The notes below the pieces were generated by a model. That model searched no databases, was not told the DNA's origin, and was given only the letters and a program-made list of their open reading frames with translations. From Mycobacterium helveticum (GTDB lineage Bacteria > Actinomycetota > Actinomycetes > Mycobacteriales > Mycobacteriaceae): a stretch of 32,014 bases of DNA. Below, one piece after another: positions 18,672 to 26,293 of this stretch. The stretch covers positions 1 to 32,014 of the forward strand of contig NZ_VMQU01000059.1 of the NCBI RefSeq assembly GCF_007714205.1, in the 5' to 3' direction. The number at the start of each line of letters is the position of its first letter. The first letter of the stretch is position 1. The translations under genes were made by a program, and so were the position numbers.

Positions 18672-19769
18672 TCACGGCAGGGGGTAGGCGGCGGAACTGT
18701 CGCCGGTGAAGTCGATCGCGGAGTATTCGTTGAGCTTCGAGAGCCTGTGGTAGGCCTCGATCATGCGCACGGTGCCCGACTTCGAGCGCATCACGATCGA
18801 CTGGGTGGTGCAGCCGCCGGGGTAGTACCGCACCCCCTTGAGCAGGTCGCCGTCGGTGACGCCGGTGGCGCAGAAGAAGACGTTCTCGCCGGACACCAGG
18901 TCCTCGGTGGTCAGCACCTGATCGAGGTCGTAGCCGGCGTCGAGTGCCTTCCGGCGTTCCGCGTCGTCCACCGGTGCCAGCTGCGCCTGGATCGCGCCGC
19001 CCATGCAGCGGATCGCCGCGGCGGCGATGATGCCCTCCGGGGTGCCGCCGATGCCGGCCAGCATGTCGGTGCCCGACTGGTACCGGCACGCCGAGATCGC
19101 GCCGGCGACGTCGCCGTCGGTGATCAGCCGGATGCGGGCCCCGGTGGCCCGGACGTCTTCGATCAGCTGCGCGTGGCGGGGCCGGTCCAGGATGCACACC
19201 GTCATGTCCCGCACCGACAGGTGCTTCACCGTGGCGACCGCCCGGATGTTCTCGGCGATCGGTGCGGTGATGTCGAGCACGTCCACCGCCTCGGGCCCGA
19301 CGGCGATCTTGTTCATGTAGTAGACCGCCGACGGGTCGAACATCGCCCCGCGTTCGGCGACGGCCAGCACCGAGATCGCGTTGGGCATGCCCTTGCTCAT
19401 CAGCGTGGTGCCGTCGATCGGGTCGACGGCGAAGTCGCACTCCGGGCCGTCGCCGTTGCCGACGTCCTCGCCGTTGTAGAGCATCGGCGCGTGGTCCTTC
19501 TCGCCCTCGCCGATGACGACCACGCCGCGCATCGACACCGTGTTGACGAGCTCGCGCATGGCGTCGACGGCCGCGCCGTCGCCACCCTCCTTGTCGCCGC
19601 GGCCCACCCAGCGGCCCGCGGCCATGGCGCCGGCCTCGGTGACGCGCACCAGCTCGAGCGCCAGGTTGCGGTCCGGAGCCTCCCCGCGCGAGCGCGGGTG
19701 CGCCGACCCGCGGCCCCCGGCGACCGGCGACGAGCCGGGTTCCGAAGGTCGGTCGCCCTCAACTGTCAT
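18672..19769 (-). CDS. glpX: Fructose-1,6-bisphosphatase class II
   Basis: About 365 residues matching Rv1099c, the GlpX-type FBPase that carries mycobacterial gluconeogenesis. The metal/substrate motif is FAVDPIDGTTLMSKG; GEGEKDHAPMLYNGE, LDRPRHAQLI and GIGGTPEGIIAAAAIRCMGG are the other family blocks. The frame is open to 19793, but ATG 19769 (MTVEGDRPSEPG) fits the relative's start. The first 35 residues are variable and disordered. A 7-7-7 inverted repeat sits one base ahead of the ATG. It precedes fumC, pairing gluconeogenesis with the TCA cycle. Confidence 0.93.
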   Translation of the reverse strand: MTVEGDRPSEPGSSPVAGGRGSAHPRSRGEAPDRNLALELVRVTEAGAMAAGRWVGRGDKEGGDGAAVDAMRELVNTVSMRGVVVIGEGEKDHAPMLYNGEDVGNGDGPECDFAVDPIDGTTLMSKGMPNAISVLAVAERGAMFDPSAVYYMNKIAVGPEAVDVLDITAPIAENIRAVATVKHLSVRDMTVCILDRPRHAQLIEDVRATGARIRLITDGDVAGAISACRYQSGTDMLAGIGGTPEGIIAAAAIRCMGGAIQAQLAPVDDAERRKALDAGYDLDQVLTTEDLVSGENVFFCATGVTDGDLLKGVRYYPGGCTTQSIVMRSKSGTVRMIEAYHRLSKLNEYSAIDFTGDSSAAYPLP

Positions 19770-19770
19770 A

Positions 19771-19791
19771 GCTTCTGATTGTTCCAGAAGC
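19771..19791 (-). promoter_or_regulatory. Inverted repeat immediately upstream of glpX
   Basis: GCTTCTG (19771-19777) and CAGAAGC (19785-19791) are exact complements around 7 bases. The element ends one base before the glpX start codon. It may be an operator over the transcription start or a hairpin occluding the ribosome; the sequence cannot decide. No clear -10 was found next to it. Confidence 0.5.
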
Positions 19792-19849
19792 ACGCCGGTC
19801 CGCTGGAGTTGGGCTGTGGCTGGCGCCGAACGACTGGAATACTGCAGGG

Positions 19850-20554
19850 GTGACCGAGAAACCGCAGGCGGACGCCGCGTTGGCCGGCGAGCCGGCTCCC
19901 CCCGCCGGCCCCGCCCCCAAGCCGGCCAAGCCGCGCCTGCTGCAGGACGGTCGCGACATGTTCTGGTCGTTGATGCCGCTGGTGCTGGGCTGCATCCTGC
20001 TGGCGGGCGTGGTCGGGATGTGTTCGTTCCAGCCCACCGGGACCAACACCGGGGCGATCCCGTCCTACGACGCGGCGGCGGCCCTGCGCGCGGACGCGCA
20101 GACGCTGGGCTTCCCCATTCGGCTGCCGCGGCTGCCGGCGGGCTGGCAGCCCAACTCCGGGGGGCGCGGTGACATCCCGAACGGGCGGACCGATCCCGCC
20201 ACCGGTGCGCGGGGCGACGCGTTCACCTCGACCGTGGGCTACATCAGCCCCTCCGGGATGTACATGAGGCTGACCCAGAGCAACGCCGACGAGGCCAGGC
20301 TGGTCGGCTCCATCCATGCCGAGGCCTACCCGACCGGTACGGTCGACGTCGCCGGCACCAACTGGGTCGTCTATCGGGGAACCGGGCAGAGCGGCGCGGA
20401 TGCCGAGCCGGTCTGGACGACCAGGCTGGCCGGCCCGGCCGGTGCCACCCAGATCGCGATCACCGGGGCCGGCGGCACCGATCAGTTCCGTACGCTGGCG
20501 TCGGCGACCGAAACCCAGCCGCCGCTACCGGGCCCGCCCAAACACGGGAACTGA
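19850..20554 (+). CDS. DUF4245 membrane-anchored protein (Rv1100-like)
   Basis: A 234-residue protein with a Pro/Ala-rich cytoplasmic start, one membrane helix (about residues 41-61, LMPLVLGCILLAGVVG), and an extracytoplasmic DUF4245 domain (LGFPIRLPRLPAGWQPNSG, GTNWVVYRGT, TTRLAGPAGATQIAITG). It takes the place of Rv1100, divergent from glpX. Function unknown; the family is actinobacterial. GTG 19850 follows an AATACT box by one leaderless spacing, though that box lacks the usual first T. Confidence 0.82.
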   Translation: MTEKPQADAALAGEPAPPAGPAPKPAKPRLLQDGRDMFWSLMPLVLGCILLAGVVGMCSFQPTGTNTGAIPSYDAAAALRADAQTLGFPIRLPRLPAGWQPNSGGRGDIPNGRTDPATGARGDAFTSTVGYISPSGMYMRLTQSNADEARLVGSIHAEAYPTGTVDVAGTNWVVYRGTGQSGADAEPVWTTRLAGPAGATQIAITGAGGTDQFRTLASATETQPPLPGPPKHGN

Positions 20555-20568
20555 CGCAAGGGAATCAG

Positions 20569-21366
20569 ATGACCGCACCCCAAGCAGACCTGTCCGGGTG
20601 GTCGGTGGCCCCGTTCACCGGTGGCAGCTACACCCATGATGTATACCGCAGGGGCGCGGGCCCCGGAGTCGTGCTGATCCCGGAGATGCCGGGGATTCAT
20701 CCCGGCGTGCTGGGGCTCGGCAATCATCTGGTGGATCGGGGCTTCACCGTCGCCATCCCCTCGCTGTTCGGCGAGCCCGGCAAGCGCAAGACCGCGGGCT
20801 ACATCGTCAGCTCCATCGGCCGGGGCTGTGTGGCAAGGGAATTCGCCGCGTTCGCGACCGACAAGCAGCGTCCGGTGGCGATGTTTCTGCGGGCGTTGGC
20901 CCGTGACCTCAACGCGTCGACGCCGGGCAGGGGCGTCGGCGTGATCGGGCAGTGCTTCACCGGTGGCTTCGCGCTGGCCGCGGCGGTCGATGACAGCGTG
21001 CTGGCGCCGGTGCTCAGCCAGCCGTCCGTCCCGTTCCCGATTACCGCTGCGCAGCGACGCGATCCCGGGCTGAGCGCGGCCGAACTGGCCACCGTGGCCG
21101 ACCGCTGCGCCAACGACGGCCTGTGCGCCATGGGATTACGGTTCAGCGAGGACAAGATGTCCCCGCGCGAGCGTTTCACCGCGCTCAAGCAGCGCCTCGG
21201 CGACGCGTTCGAGGTGATCGAGATCGACTCGGGCCCGGGCAATGCGCACGGTTTCGGCAAGATGGCGCACTCGGTGCTCACCGACGAGGTGCGCGAAGTC
21301 GACGGCCATCCCGCCTACGAGGCGCGCAAAAGGGTCGTCGAATTCCTCACTCAGCGGCTGACGTAG
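20569..21366 (+). CDS. Dienelactone hydrolase-family alpha/beta hydrolase
   Basis: A 265-residue protein. The nucleophile elbow is GVIGQCFTGGFALA, with Cys129 as nucleophile as in true dienelactone hydrolases; His227 in GNAHGFGKM is the likely catalytic His. VVLIPEMPGIHPGVLGLGNHLVDRGF is the typical oxyanion/early-strand region. Substrate unknown: it could hydrolyse lactones or esters of aromatic breakdown, but no such pathway genes are adjacent. An AAGGGA Shine-Dalgarno precedes the ATG by about 6 bases, and the gene follows the DUF4245 gene by 14 bases, suggesting cotranscription. Its 3' end overlaps the stop of the permease remnant on the other strand by 20 bases. Confidence 0.83.
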   Translation: MTAPQADLSGWSVAPFTGGSYTHDVYRRGAGPGVVLIPEMPGIHPGVLGLGNHLVDRGFTVAIPSLFGEPGKRKTAGYIVSSIGRGCVAREFAAFATDKQRPVAMFLRALARDLNASTPGRGVGVIGQCFTGGFALAAAVDDSVLAPVLSQPSVPFPITAAQRRDPGLSAAELATVADRCANDGLCAMGLRFSEDKMSPRERFTALKQRLGDAFEVIEIDSGPGNAHGFGKMAHSVLTDEVREVDGHPAYEARKRVVEFLTQRLT

Positions 21367-21593
21367 GAGTCGGCGTAGGCGTCGGCGGCGGGCCGGGTTC
21401 GGCGTCGTTGTACGCCGCGAGGTAGAACTCGAGGGTGGTCGTGCTGAGGATCATCAGGACCGGGCCGATGACGATGCCCCAGGGCCCGAACATGGCGATC
21501 CCCGCGAACTACCGAGAGCAACATGAGTGCGGGAGTCAGCCGCGCGTCGCGGGGCACGAGGACCGGCCGCGGGAAGTTGTCGCTGTTAACCTC
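21347..21593 (-). pseudogene. C-terminal remnant of AI-2E family permease (Rv1101c-like), frameshifted
   Basis: On the minus strand the fragment reads NSDNFPRPVLVPRDARL, then ALMLLSV, and after a one-base shift FAGIAMFGPWGIVIGP, LMILSTTTLEFYLAAY, ending at TGA 21347-21349. These blocks line up with the last quarter of Rv1101c. One extra base at about 21509 breaks the frame. Everything N-terminal of NSDN is missing, and the sequence there passes directly into a 3-beta-HSD fragment. The gene is therefore dead: it has no start, lacks most membrane helices and is frameshifted. Confidence 0.8.
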
Positions 21594-21596
21594 GTC

Positions 21597-21734
21597 AGGT
21601 TCCCGCGGCCCCAGCTGCCGGTGGGCCGGATCGTGCACGTCAGCATGCCGTCGATTCCGTTTTGCGACAATACGAATCGTTCGGCGACAACTTTGGTTTC
21701 GGTGTAGAGGTCGTTGAATCGGCTGTAAGGTGCG
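21597..21734 (-). pseudogene. Internal remnant of 3-beta-hydroxysteroid dehydrogenase (Rv1106c-like)
   Basis: The minus strand just after the xseB stop encodes PYSRFNDLYTETKVVAERF, VLSQNGIDGMLTCTIRP and TGSWGRGN, a clear match to the middle of Rv1106c, including the YxxxK catalytic pair (Y-TET-K) of short-chain dehydrogenases of this type. Both ends are missing: the N-terminal NAD-binding part on the xseB side and the whole C-terminal half on the other. About 45 codons survive. M. tuberculosis has Rv1106c in the same place, downstream of xseB. Confidence 0.8.
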
Positions 21735-21737
21735 GTC

Positions 21738-21986
21738 TCAGGTGTCGTCGGCCTCGCCGGCCGCGAGCGCGTCCTCGACGCGCCGGCGGGCACCGGCTAA
21801 GTGTTCCTCGCAGCGTTTTGCCAGTTGCTCGCCCCTCTCCCACAACTCCAGCGATGCATCGAGGTCCAGTCCGCCCTGCTCCAGGAGCCGCACGACCTCG
21901 ATCAACTCGTCCCGGCAGGCCTCGTAGCCGAGCTGACTGATGGGCGTCATAGGCCGATCCCCTCCGCCGTCGTCGTCAGGCGCCAT
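21738..21986 (-). CDS. xseB: Exodeoxyribonuclease VII small subunit
   Basis: An 82-residue XseB that joins XseA to form the single-strand-specific exonuclease VII. The conserved core QLGYEACRDELIEVVRLLEQ, then GGLDLDASLELWERGEQLAKRCEEHLAGA, is complete and helical. ATG 21986 overlaps the xseA stop by 11 bases, indicating coupling and balanced subunit synthesis; a second ATG at 21950 would cut a non-conserved Asp/Gly-rich start. It corresponds to Rv1107c. Downstream the operon runs into the two gene remnants. Confidence 0.93.
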   Translation of the reverse strand: MAPDDDGGGDRPMTPISQLGYEACRDELIEVVRLLEQGGLDLDASLELWERGEQLAKRCEEHLAGARRRVEDALAAGEADDT

Positions 21987-23226
21987 CTGTCTGCCCCTCG
22001 CTCACGGCCGCCACGGCGCCGTCGGCGACCCGTAACCGCAGCCTGGTGCCCGCCGGGGCGTCGTCGACCGACCGAAGCACCGCCGCGGGTCCGGCGTCCG
22101 GCAGCGTCTGCACCACCGCGTAGCCGCGGGCCAGGGTGGCCGCCGGACCCAGTGTCGCCAGCCGCGCGCTCAGGTGCCCGGTGCGCTCCATCTCGGCGGC
22201 GACCAGGCGGCTGATATCGCGGCGCACCGCCGAGCGCGCGCGGTGGACCTCGTCGGCGCGCGCCGTCAGCGCCCGCAGCGGCTCGGCCAGCACCGGGCGG
22301 CTGCGCAACTGGGTCAGCAGGCGCTGCTCCCGGGACACCCAGCTGCGCAGCGCCTGGGCGCTGCGCCGGCGCAGCTCGTCGACCAGTCGCTGCTCGGCGG
22401 CGGTGTCGGGCACCACCCTCTTGGCCGCGTCGGTGGGGGTGGCGGCGCGCACGTCGGCGACCAGGTCGCACAGCGGGTTGTCGGGTTCGTGGCCGACGGC
22501 GCTGATGACCGGCGTGCGGCACGCCGCGATGGCGCGGCACAGCGTCTCGTCGGAGAACGGCAGCAGGTCCTCGACGCTGCCGCCGCCGCGGGCCACCACG
22601 ATCACGTCGACCTCGGGGTCGCGGTCGAGGTCGCTTAGCGCCGCGACGATCTGCGGGACGGCATTCGGCCCCTGCACGGCGGTGTTGCGCACGGCGAAGC
22701 GGACCCCGGGCCAGCGCGCCCGCGCCACCGTGGTCACGTCGTGTTCGGCTGCGCCGGCCCGGCCGGTGATCAACCCGACCATGTTGGGCAGGAAGGGCAG
22801 TGGCCGCTTGAGCCGGGGATCGAAAAGCCCTTCGGCGTCCAGCAGCCGGCGCAGCCGGTCGATGCGGGCCAGCAGCTCACCGATGCCGACGGCGCGAATC
22901 TCGCTGAGCCGCAAGGAGAATGTGCCCCGCACGGTGTAGAAGGACGGTTTGCCGCAGACCACCACCTGGGTGCCTTCGGCCAGTTTCACCGGGGCATTCA
23001 GCACCAGGTCACGCGGACAGGTCACGGTCAGCGACATGTCGGCGGCCGGGTCGCGCAGCACCATGAAGACGGTTCGGGAGTCGTTGCGCATGTTGATCTG
23101 GGCCAGTTGTCCCTCCACCCAGACCGTGCCCAGCCTGTCGATCCAGCCCGCGACCCGCACGGCCACCGCGCGAACCGGATAGGGGTTCTCGGCCGAGTTC
23201 GCCCGCGGATTCGCCGCTGGTGTCAC
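21976..23226 (-). CDS. xseA: Exodeoxyribonuclease VII large subunit
   Basis: A 416-residue XseA (Rv1108c type). The N-terminal OB-fold (VWVEGQLAQINMRNDSRTVF) binds single-stranded DNA; the catalytic domain has GLITGRAGAAEHDV, DVIVVARGGGSVEDLLPF and TPVISAVGHEPDNPLCDLVADVRAATPT; a coiled coil follows for XseB binding. It degrades single-stranded DNA to oligonucleotides in repair. GTG 23226 overlaps the stop of the upstream gene (GTGA), so the three genes are translated as a chain. Confidence 0.94.
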   Translation of the reverse strand: MTPAANPRANSAENPYPVRAVAVRVAGWIDRLGTVWVEGQLAQINMRNDSRTVFMVLRDPAADMSLTVTCPRDLVLNAPVKLAEGTQVVVCGKPSFYTVRGTFSLRLSEIRAVGIGELLARIDRLRRLLDAEGLFDPRLKRPLPFLPNMVGLITGRAGAAEHDVTTVARARWPGVRFAVRNTAVQGPNAVPQIVAALSDLDRDPEVDVIVVARGGGSVEDLLPFSDETLCRAIAACRTPVISAVGHEPDNPLCDLVADVRAATPTDAAKRVVPDTAAEQRLVDELRRRSAQALRSWVSREQRLLTQLRSRPVLAEPLRALTARADEVHRARSAVRRDISRLVAAEMERTGHLSARLATLGPAATLARGYAVVQTLPDAGPAAVLRSVDDAPAGTRLRLRVADGAVAAVSEGQTDGA

Positions 23227-23843
23227 TTGGCGTTCGCGCGGGTGATCCTGTTGGCGAGCAGCGTCTGGAACGGGGCCCGGGCCCTGGTGGCCTGCTCGTA
23301 GGCCAGCAGGGATGCGAGTTCCTCGACGCTCAGCGCCGGCAGCCGGGCACGCAGCTGCGCCAGCGTCAGCGTCGCGTACCCGATGTCGGCGGCCACCGCG
23401 GGCTCCGGAGCCGGCGCGCCGCCCGCGGAGCGCTTGGACCGCCCGCCGGCCCTGCGCGGCGTGTCGGCGACCCCCGACTCGACGGCCTCGGTCACCGAGT
23501 ACAGCGCGAACCGCCCCTCGGTCAGGCGATCCGCGACGCCGTTACCCGCGCCGGGCGCTGCGGGTGTGACGCCCATCGCGGTCGCAGCCGCATCGGGGAT
23601 GTCCTCGTCGAATGTCGCCCACTCCGGCTTTTCCTCCTTCGGAGGAAAAATCGACTCCAGGGTGCTGTCGCCCTTGATCACCAGCTCGGCCAGGTTCTGC
23701 TGCAATCGCATCACGACCTGGGCGGCCTGGCTGGCCAGCGTCATCGGGTACAACAGGATGGTCTTCGGCAACCTGATCGTTTCCTCGACGCAGACCGTCG
23801 CCGCGCCGACCAGCAGCCGAACCCCATACGGTGCAGGAGACAT
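23223..23843 (-). CDS. Lipid droplet-associated protein family (Rv1109c-like)
   Basis: A 206-residue protein. The N-terminal third is amphipathic and hydrophobic (PYGVRLLVGAATVCVEETIR, LPKTILLYPMTLASQAAQVV), followed by LAELVIKGDSTLESIFPPKEE and PEWATFDEDIPD, an Ala/Pro-rich linker, and a C-terminal helical motif (LTLAQLRARLPALSVEELASL). This is the actinobacterial family named for association with lipid droplets and corresponds to Rv1109c. Its place as first gene of the xseAB operon is conserved but unexplained. Start ATG 23843 is divergent from ispH by 100 bases. Confidence 0.8.
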   Translation of the reverse strand: MSPAPYGVRLLVGAATVCVEETIRLPKTILLYPMTLASQAAQVVMRLQQNLAELVIKGDSTLESIFPPKEEKPEWATFDEDIPDAAATAMGVTPAAPGAGNGVADRLTEGRFALYSVTEAVESGVADTPRRAGGRSKRSAGGAPAPEPAVAADIGYATLTLAQLRARLPALSVEELASLLAYEQATRARAPFQTLLANRITRANAK

Positions 23844-23930
23844 GGGTCCAAGACTGCCTCAACCGGCGGCCAACGCCAAGCCCGGCACCGCGGCGCGGCG
23901 CCGCGGCGTGCCCTTAGGGCCGCCGAAACG

Positions 23931-23936
23931 TACCCT
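23931..23936 (+). promoter_or_regulatory. -10 box TACCCT ahead of ispH
   Basis: TACCCT ends 7 bases before ATG 23944. The spacing supports a leaderless ispH mRNA and argues for this start over the long upstream extension of the frame. No clear -35. Confidence 0.5.
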
Positions 23937-23943
23937 GAACGTC

Positions 23944-24951
23944 ATGCCACCGACTGTCGACATGGGGATTCCCGGTGCGTCCACAACCGGGAGATCGGTT
24001 GCGCCCGGCCCGGCCCGCAAGCGGGTGCTCCTGGCGGAGCCGCGCGGCTACTGCGCGGGTGTCGATCGGGCCGTCGAGACCGTCGAACGGGCGCTGGAAC
24101 GGCACGGCGCCCCCGTCTACGTGCGGCACGAGATCGTGCACAACCGGCACGTGGTCGACACCCTGCAGCAGGCCGGGGCGGTGTTCGTGGAGGAAACCGA
24201 CCAGGTTCCCGAGGGCGCCATCGTGGTGTTCTCCGCGCACGGCGTCGCGCCGACGGTGTACGCCGCGGCCGCCGAACGCAACCTGCAGACCATCGACGCC
24301 ACCTGCCCGCTGGTGACCAAGGTGCACAACGAGGCCAAGCGGTTCGCCCGCGACGACTACGACATCCTGCTGATCGGCCACGAGGGCCACGAGGAGGTCA
24401 TCGGTACCGCCGGGGAGGCGCCCGAGCACGTGCAGCTGGTCGACGGGGTCTCCGCGGCCGACACCGTCACCGTGCGCGACGAGAACAGGGTGGTCTGGCT
24501 GTCCCAGACCACCCTGTCGGTCGACGAAACGATGGAGATCGTCGAGCGGCTGCGGCAGCGTTTCCCGAACCTGCAGGATCCGCCCAGCGACGACATCTGC
24601 TACGCCACCCAGAACCGGCAGGTGGCGGTCAAGGCGATGGCGCCCGAGTGCGAGCTGGTCATCGTCGTCGGGTCGGCCAATTCGTCGAACTCGGTGCGGC
24701 TGGTCGAAGTGGCGCTGGGTGGCGGCGCGCGGGCCGCTCACCTGGTCGACTGGGCCGACGACATCGATCCGGCGTGGCTGGAGGGCGTAACGACGGTGGG
24801 TGTCACCTCGGGCGCGTCGGTCCCGGAGGTGCTGGTGCGCGGAGTGCTGGAGCGGCTCGCCGACCACGGGTTCGACGTGGTGCAGCCGGTGACGACGGCG
24901 CAGGAGACCCTGGTGTTCGCCCTGCCCAGGGAAATCCGGTCGGTCCGGTAG
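23944..24951 (+). CDS. ispH: 4-hydroxy-3-methylbut-2-enyl diphosphate reductase
   Basis: A 335-residue IspH/LytB equal in length to Rv1110. It makes isopentenyl and dimethylallyl diphosphate in the last step of the MEP pathway, using an oxygen-sensitive 4Fe-4S cluster. The three cluster cysteines are C37 (GYCAGVD), C121 (ATCPLVTKVH) and C219 (DICYATQNRQ); EIVHNRHVV, SAHGVAP and HEGHEEV give the substrate His and Glu. The frame is open to 23383, but ATG 23944 (MPPTVDMGIPGAS) matches the relative. Its product feeds the Rv1086-type synthase seen earlier in the window. Confidence 0.95.
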   Translation: MPPTVDMGIPGASTTGRSVAPGPARKRVLLAEPRGYCAGVDRAVETVERALERHGAPVYVRHEIVHNRHVVDTLQQAGAVFVEETDQVPEGAIVVFSAHGVAPTVYAAAAERNLQTIDATCPLVTKVHNEAKRFARDDYDILLIGHEGHEEVIGTAGEAPEHVQLVDGVSAADTVTVRDENRVVWLSQTTLSVDETMEIVERLRQRFPNLQDPPSDDICYATQNRQVAVKAMAPECELVIVVGSANSSNSVRLVEVALGGGARAAHLVDWADDIDPAWLEGVTTVGVTSGASVPEVLVRGVLERLADHGFDVVQPVTTAQETLVFALPREIRSVR

Positions 24952-24956
24952 CGCTC

Positions 24957-26153
24957 TTAGCCGTCGTACTCCCAGGATTCGGCCGGGGACCGGCCGTTGG
25001 ACCGGGATCGAGGACGGTACTCGCCGCGCGGTTCGGCCCGCGAGTCGTCCACCGGTGCGGCCGCGCGGTAGCGGACCTGCGATATCGGGTGGTGGGTGGA
25101 GCCGGCCGCGTTGGTGGGGCGGCGCCGCCTCGGTTCGTAGGCCGGCTCGTGGCGGTCGTATCGCTCGTGGGTGTCGTAGCGGCCGTGACGCTCGGGCGCC
25201 CCGGACGGGTCATACCTGTCGTAACCGTCGAAGCGGCTGCCGCGCGGCGCCGGCCGCTCGTAGGGGCTGCGGCGTGGGCGCGGCTCGCGTTGGGACTCCC
25301 GGGAGGGTTGGTGGTCGCGCGGGTCCGGGTCGGACGCCGGCCTCGGGCGGCGCCGTGAGCGGCGGGGTGGCTCCGCGGCGTCGTAATCGCGCTTGGGCGC
25401 CGCGCCGCGGCGGCTTGGGTGCCGCGGACGCCCGGCCGTCGCTCGCTGCTCGTCGTCGAGCGGCTGCCGGGCGTGCCGGGAGCGGCTGCGGGCGGTGGGC
25501 GTCGTCGTTCGGGTGCCGCGCGCTGGCCGGCGGCGGGTGGTCGAGGTGGCGCCGCCTGCGCGGCCCCGGCGCGCGCCGGAGGGGCGCGACTCGTCGGCGT
25601 CGTCCCCGTCGGCCTCGGGGCGTAACAGCGAGTGCACCCAGGCGGCGAGGTCGTTGAGGAACGAGTGCGCGGCCGGTGCCGCGGCGTCGGCCTTGTCTGC
25701 CTTGTCGGCCCCGGATGTCAGCCGGTGTGACATCCCGAAGTACCACCGGACCAGCCCGATCAGCAGGACGCCGCCGGCGGTGCCCAGCATCAGCGGGAAC
25801 CGCTCGATGAGGGGGTAGCCGCAGTTGATCAGCAGGTCTTTGAGGTGCCCGATCTTGCCCCCGTGGAACAGCCAGTAGGCGCCCGGCACCGCGCAGAACA
25901 GGATCAGCGGCGGCTGGATGACGGCGGTGAACAGGCCGTCCTGCCGCACGGCCAGCACCGCGGCCACGCACCCGACGATGTAGAAGCCGGCGAAGACATG
26001 GGTCAGCTCCTTGTGGCCGGCGTCGATTCCGTAGCCGATGGCGGTCGCGGTGACGGCGATGAGAAGCGCCGTCCACCAGGGCACACCTGGGATGTTGGGG
26101 TGGATCGAGCGGCGGGAGGTCTCCACCGCCGCCCTGGCCGGCTGTGCTGACAC
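24957..26153 (-). CDS. DUF6542-like membrane protein with long Arg-rich tail (Rv1111c-like)
   Basis: A 398-residue protein. The N-terminal half holds about four membrane helices (PWWTALLIAVTATAIGYGID, FAGFYIVGCVAAVLAVRQ, PLILFCAVPGAYWLF, LMLGTAGGVLLIGLVRWYFG). From about residue 180 the chain becomes hydrophilic, very rich in Arg, Pro and Asp, with recurring short RYD/HERYD words near the end. It corresponds to Rv1111c; function unknown. GTG 26153 (VSAQPARAAVETSRR) is chosen because a TACGGT box precedes it at leaderless spacing; the frame is open to 26219. Only 5 bases separate its stop from that of convergent ispH. Confidence 0.75.
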   Translation of the reverse strand: MSAQPARAAVETSRRSIHPNIPGVPWWTALLIAVTATAIGYGIDAGHKELTHVFAGFYIVGCVAAVLAVRQDGLFTAVIQPPLILFCAVPGAYWLFHGGKIGHLKDLLINCGYPLIERFPLMLGTAGGVLLIGLVRWYFGMSHRLTSGADKADKADAAAPAAHSFLNDLAAWVHSLLRPEADGDDADESRPSGARRGRAGGATSTTRRRPARGTRTTTPTARSRSRHARQPLDDEQRATAGRPRHPSRRGAAPKRDYDAAEPPRRSRRRPRPASDPDPRDHQPSRESQREPRPRRSPYERPAPRGSRFDGYDRYDPSGAPERHGRYDTHERYDRHEPAYEPRRRRPTNAAGSTHHPISQVRYRAAAPVDDSRAEPRGEYRPRSRSNGRSPAESWEYDG

Positions 26154-26159
26154 ATGTAG

Positions 26160-26165
26160 ACCGTA
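26160..26165 (-). promoter_or_regulatory. -10 box TACGGT ahead of the DUF6542-like gene
   Basis: On the minus strand TACGGT ends 6 bases before GTG 26153, the leaderless arrangement. It decides the start codon over upstream alternatives, which would lie in front of the promoter. Confidence 0.5.
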
Positions 26166-26278
26166 CCGGCAATGACCCGAAAGGCGCGTATATAGCGGGG
26201 CGCAGCCCGGGCGTGCCATCTTTGATCCTCCTTTCCGACGCCGGTGAATCCGCGGCGGGCCGGCGCCATCGCGGAGCC

Positions 26279-26284
26279 TAGACT
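26279..26284 (+). promoter_or_regulatory. -10 box TAGACT ahead of ychF
   Basis: TAGACT ends 9 bases before GTG 26294, so the leader would be at most two or three bases. No Shine-Dalgarno is seen between. Confidence 0.4.
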
Positions 26285-26293
26285 TGGGTTCCT

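Noticed and set aside
23220..25358. A 712-codon plus-strand frame across ispH
   Set aside because: It is out of frame with ispH, which has all three cluster cysteines in its own frame, and it reads through other known genes as low-complexity sequence.
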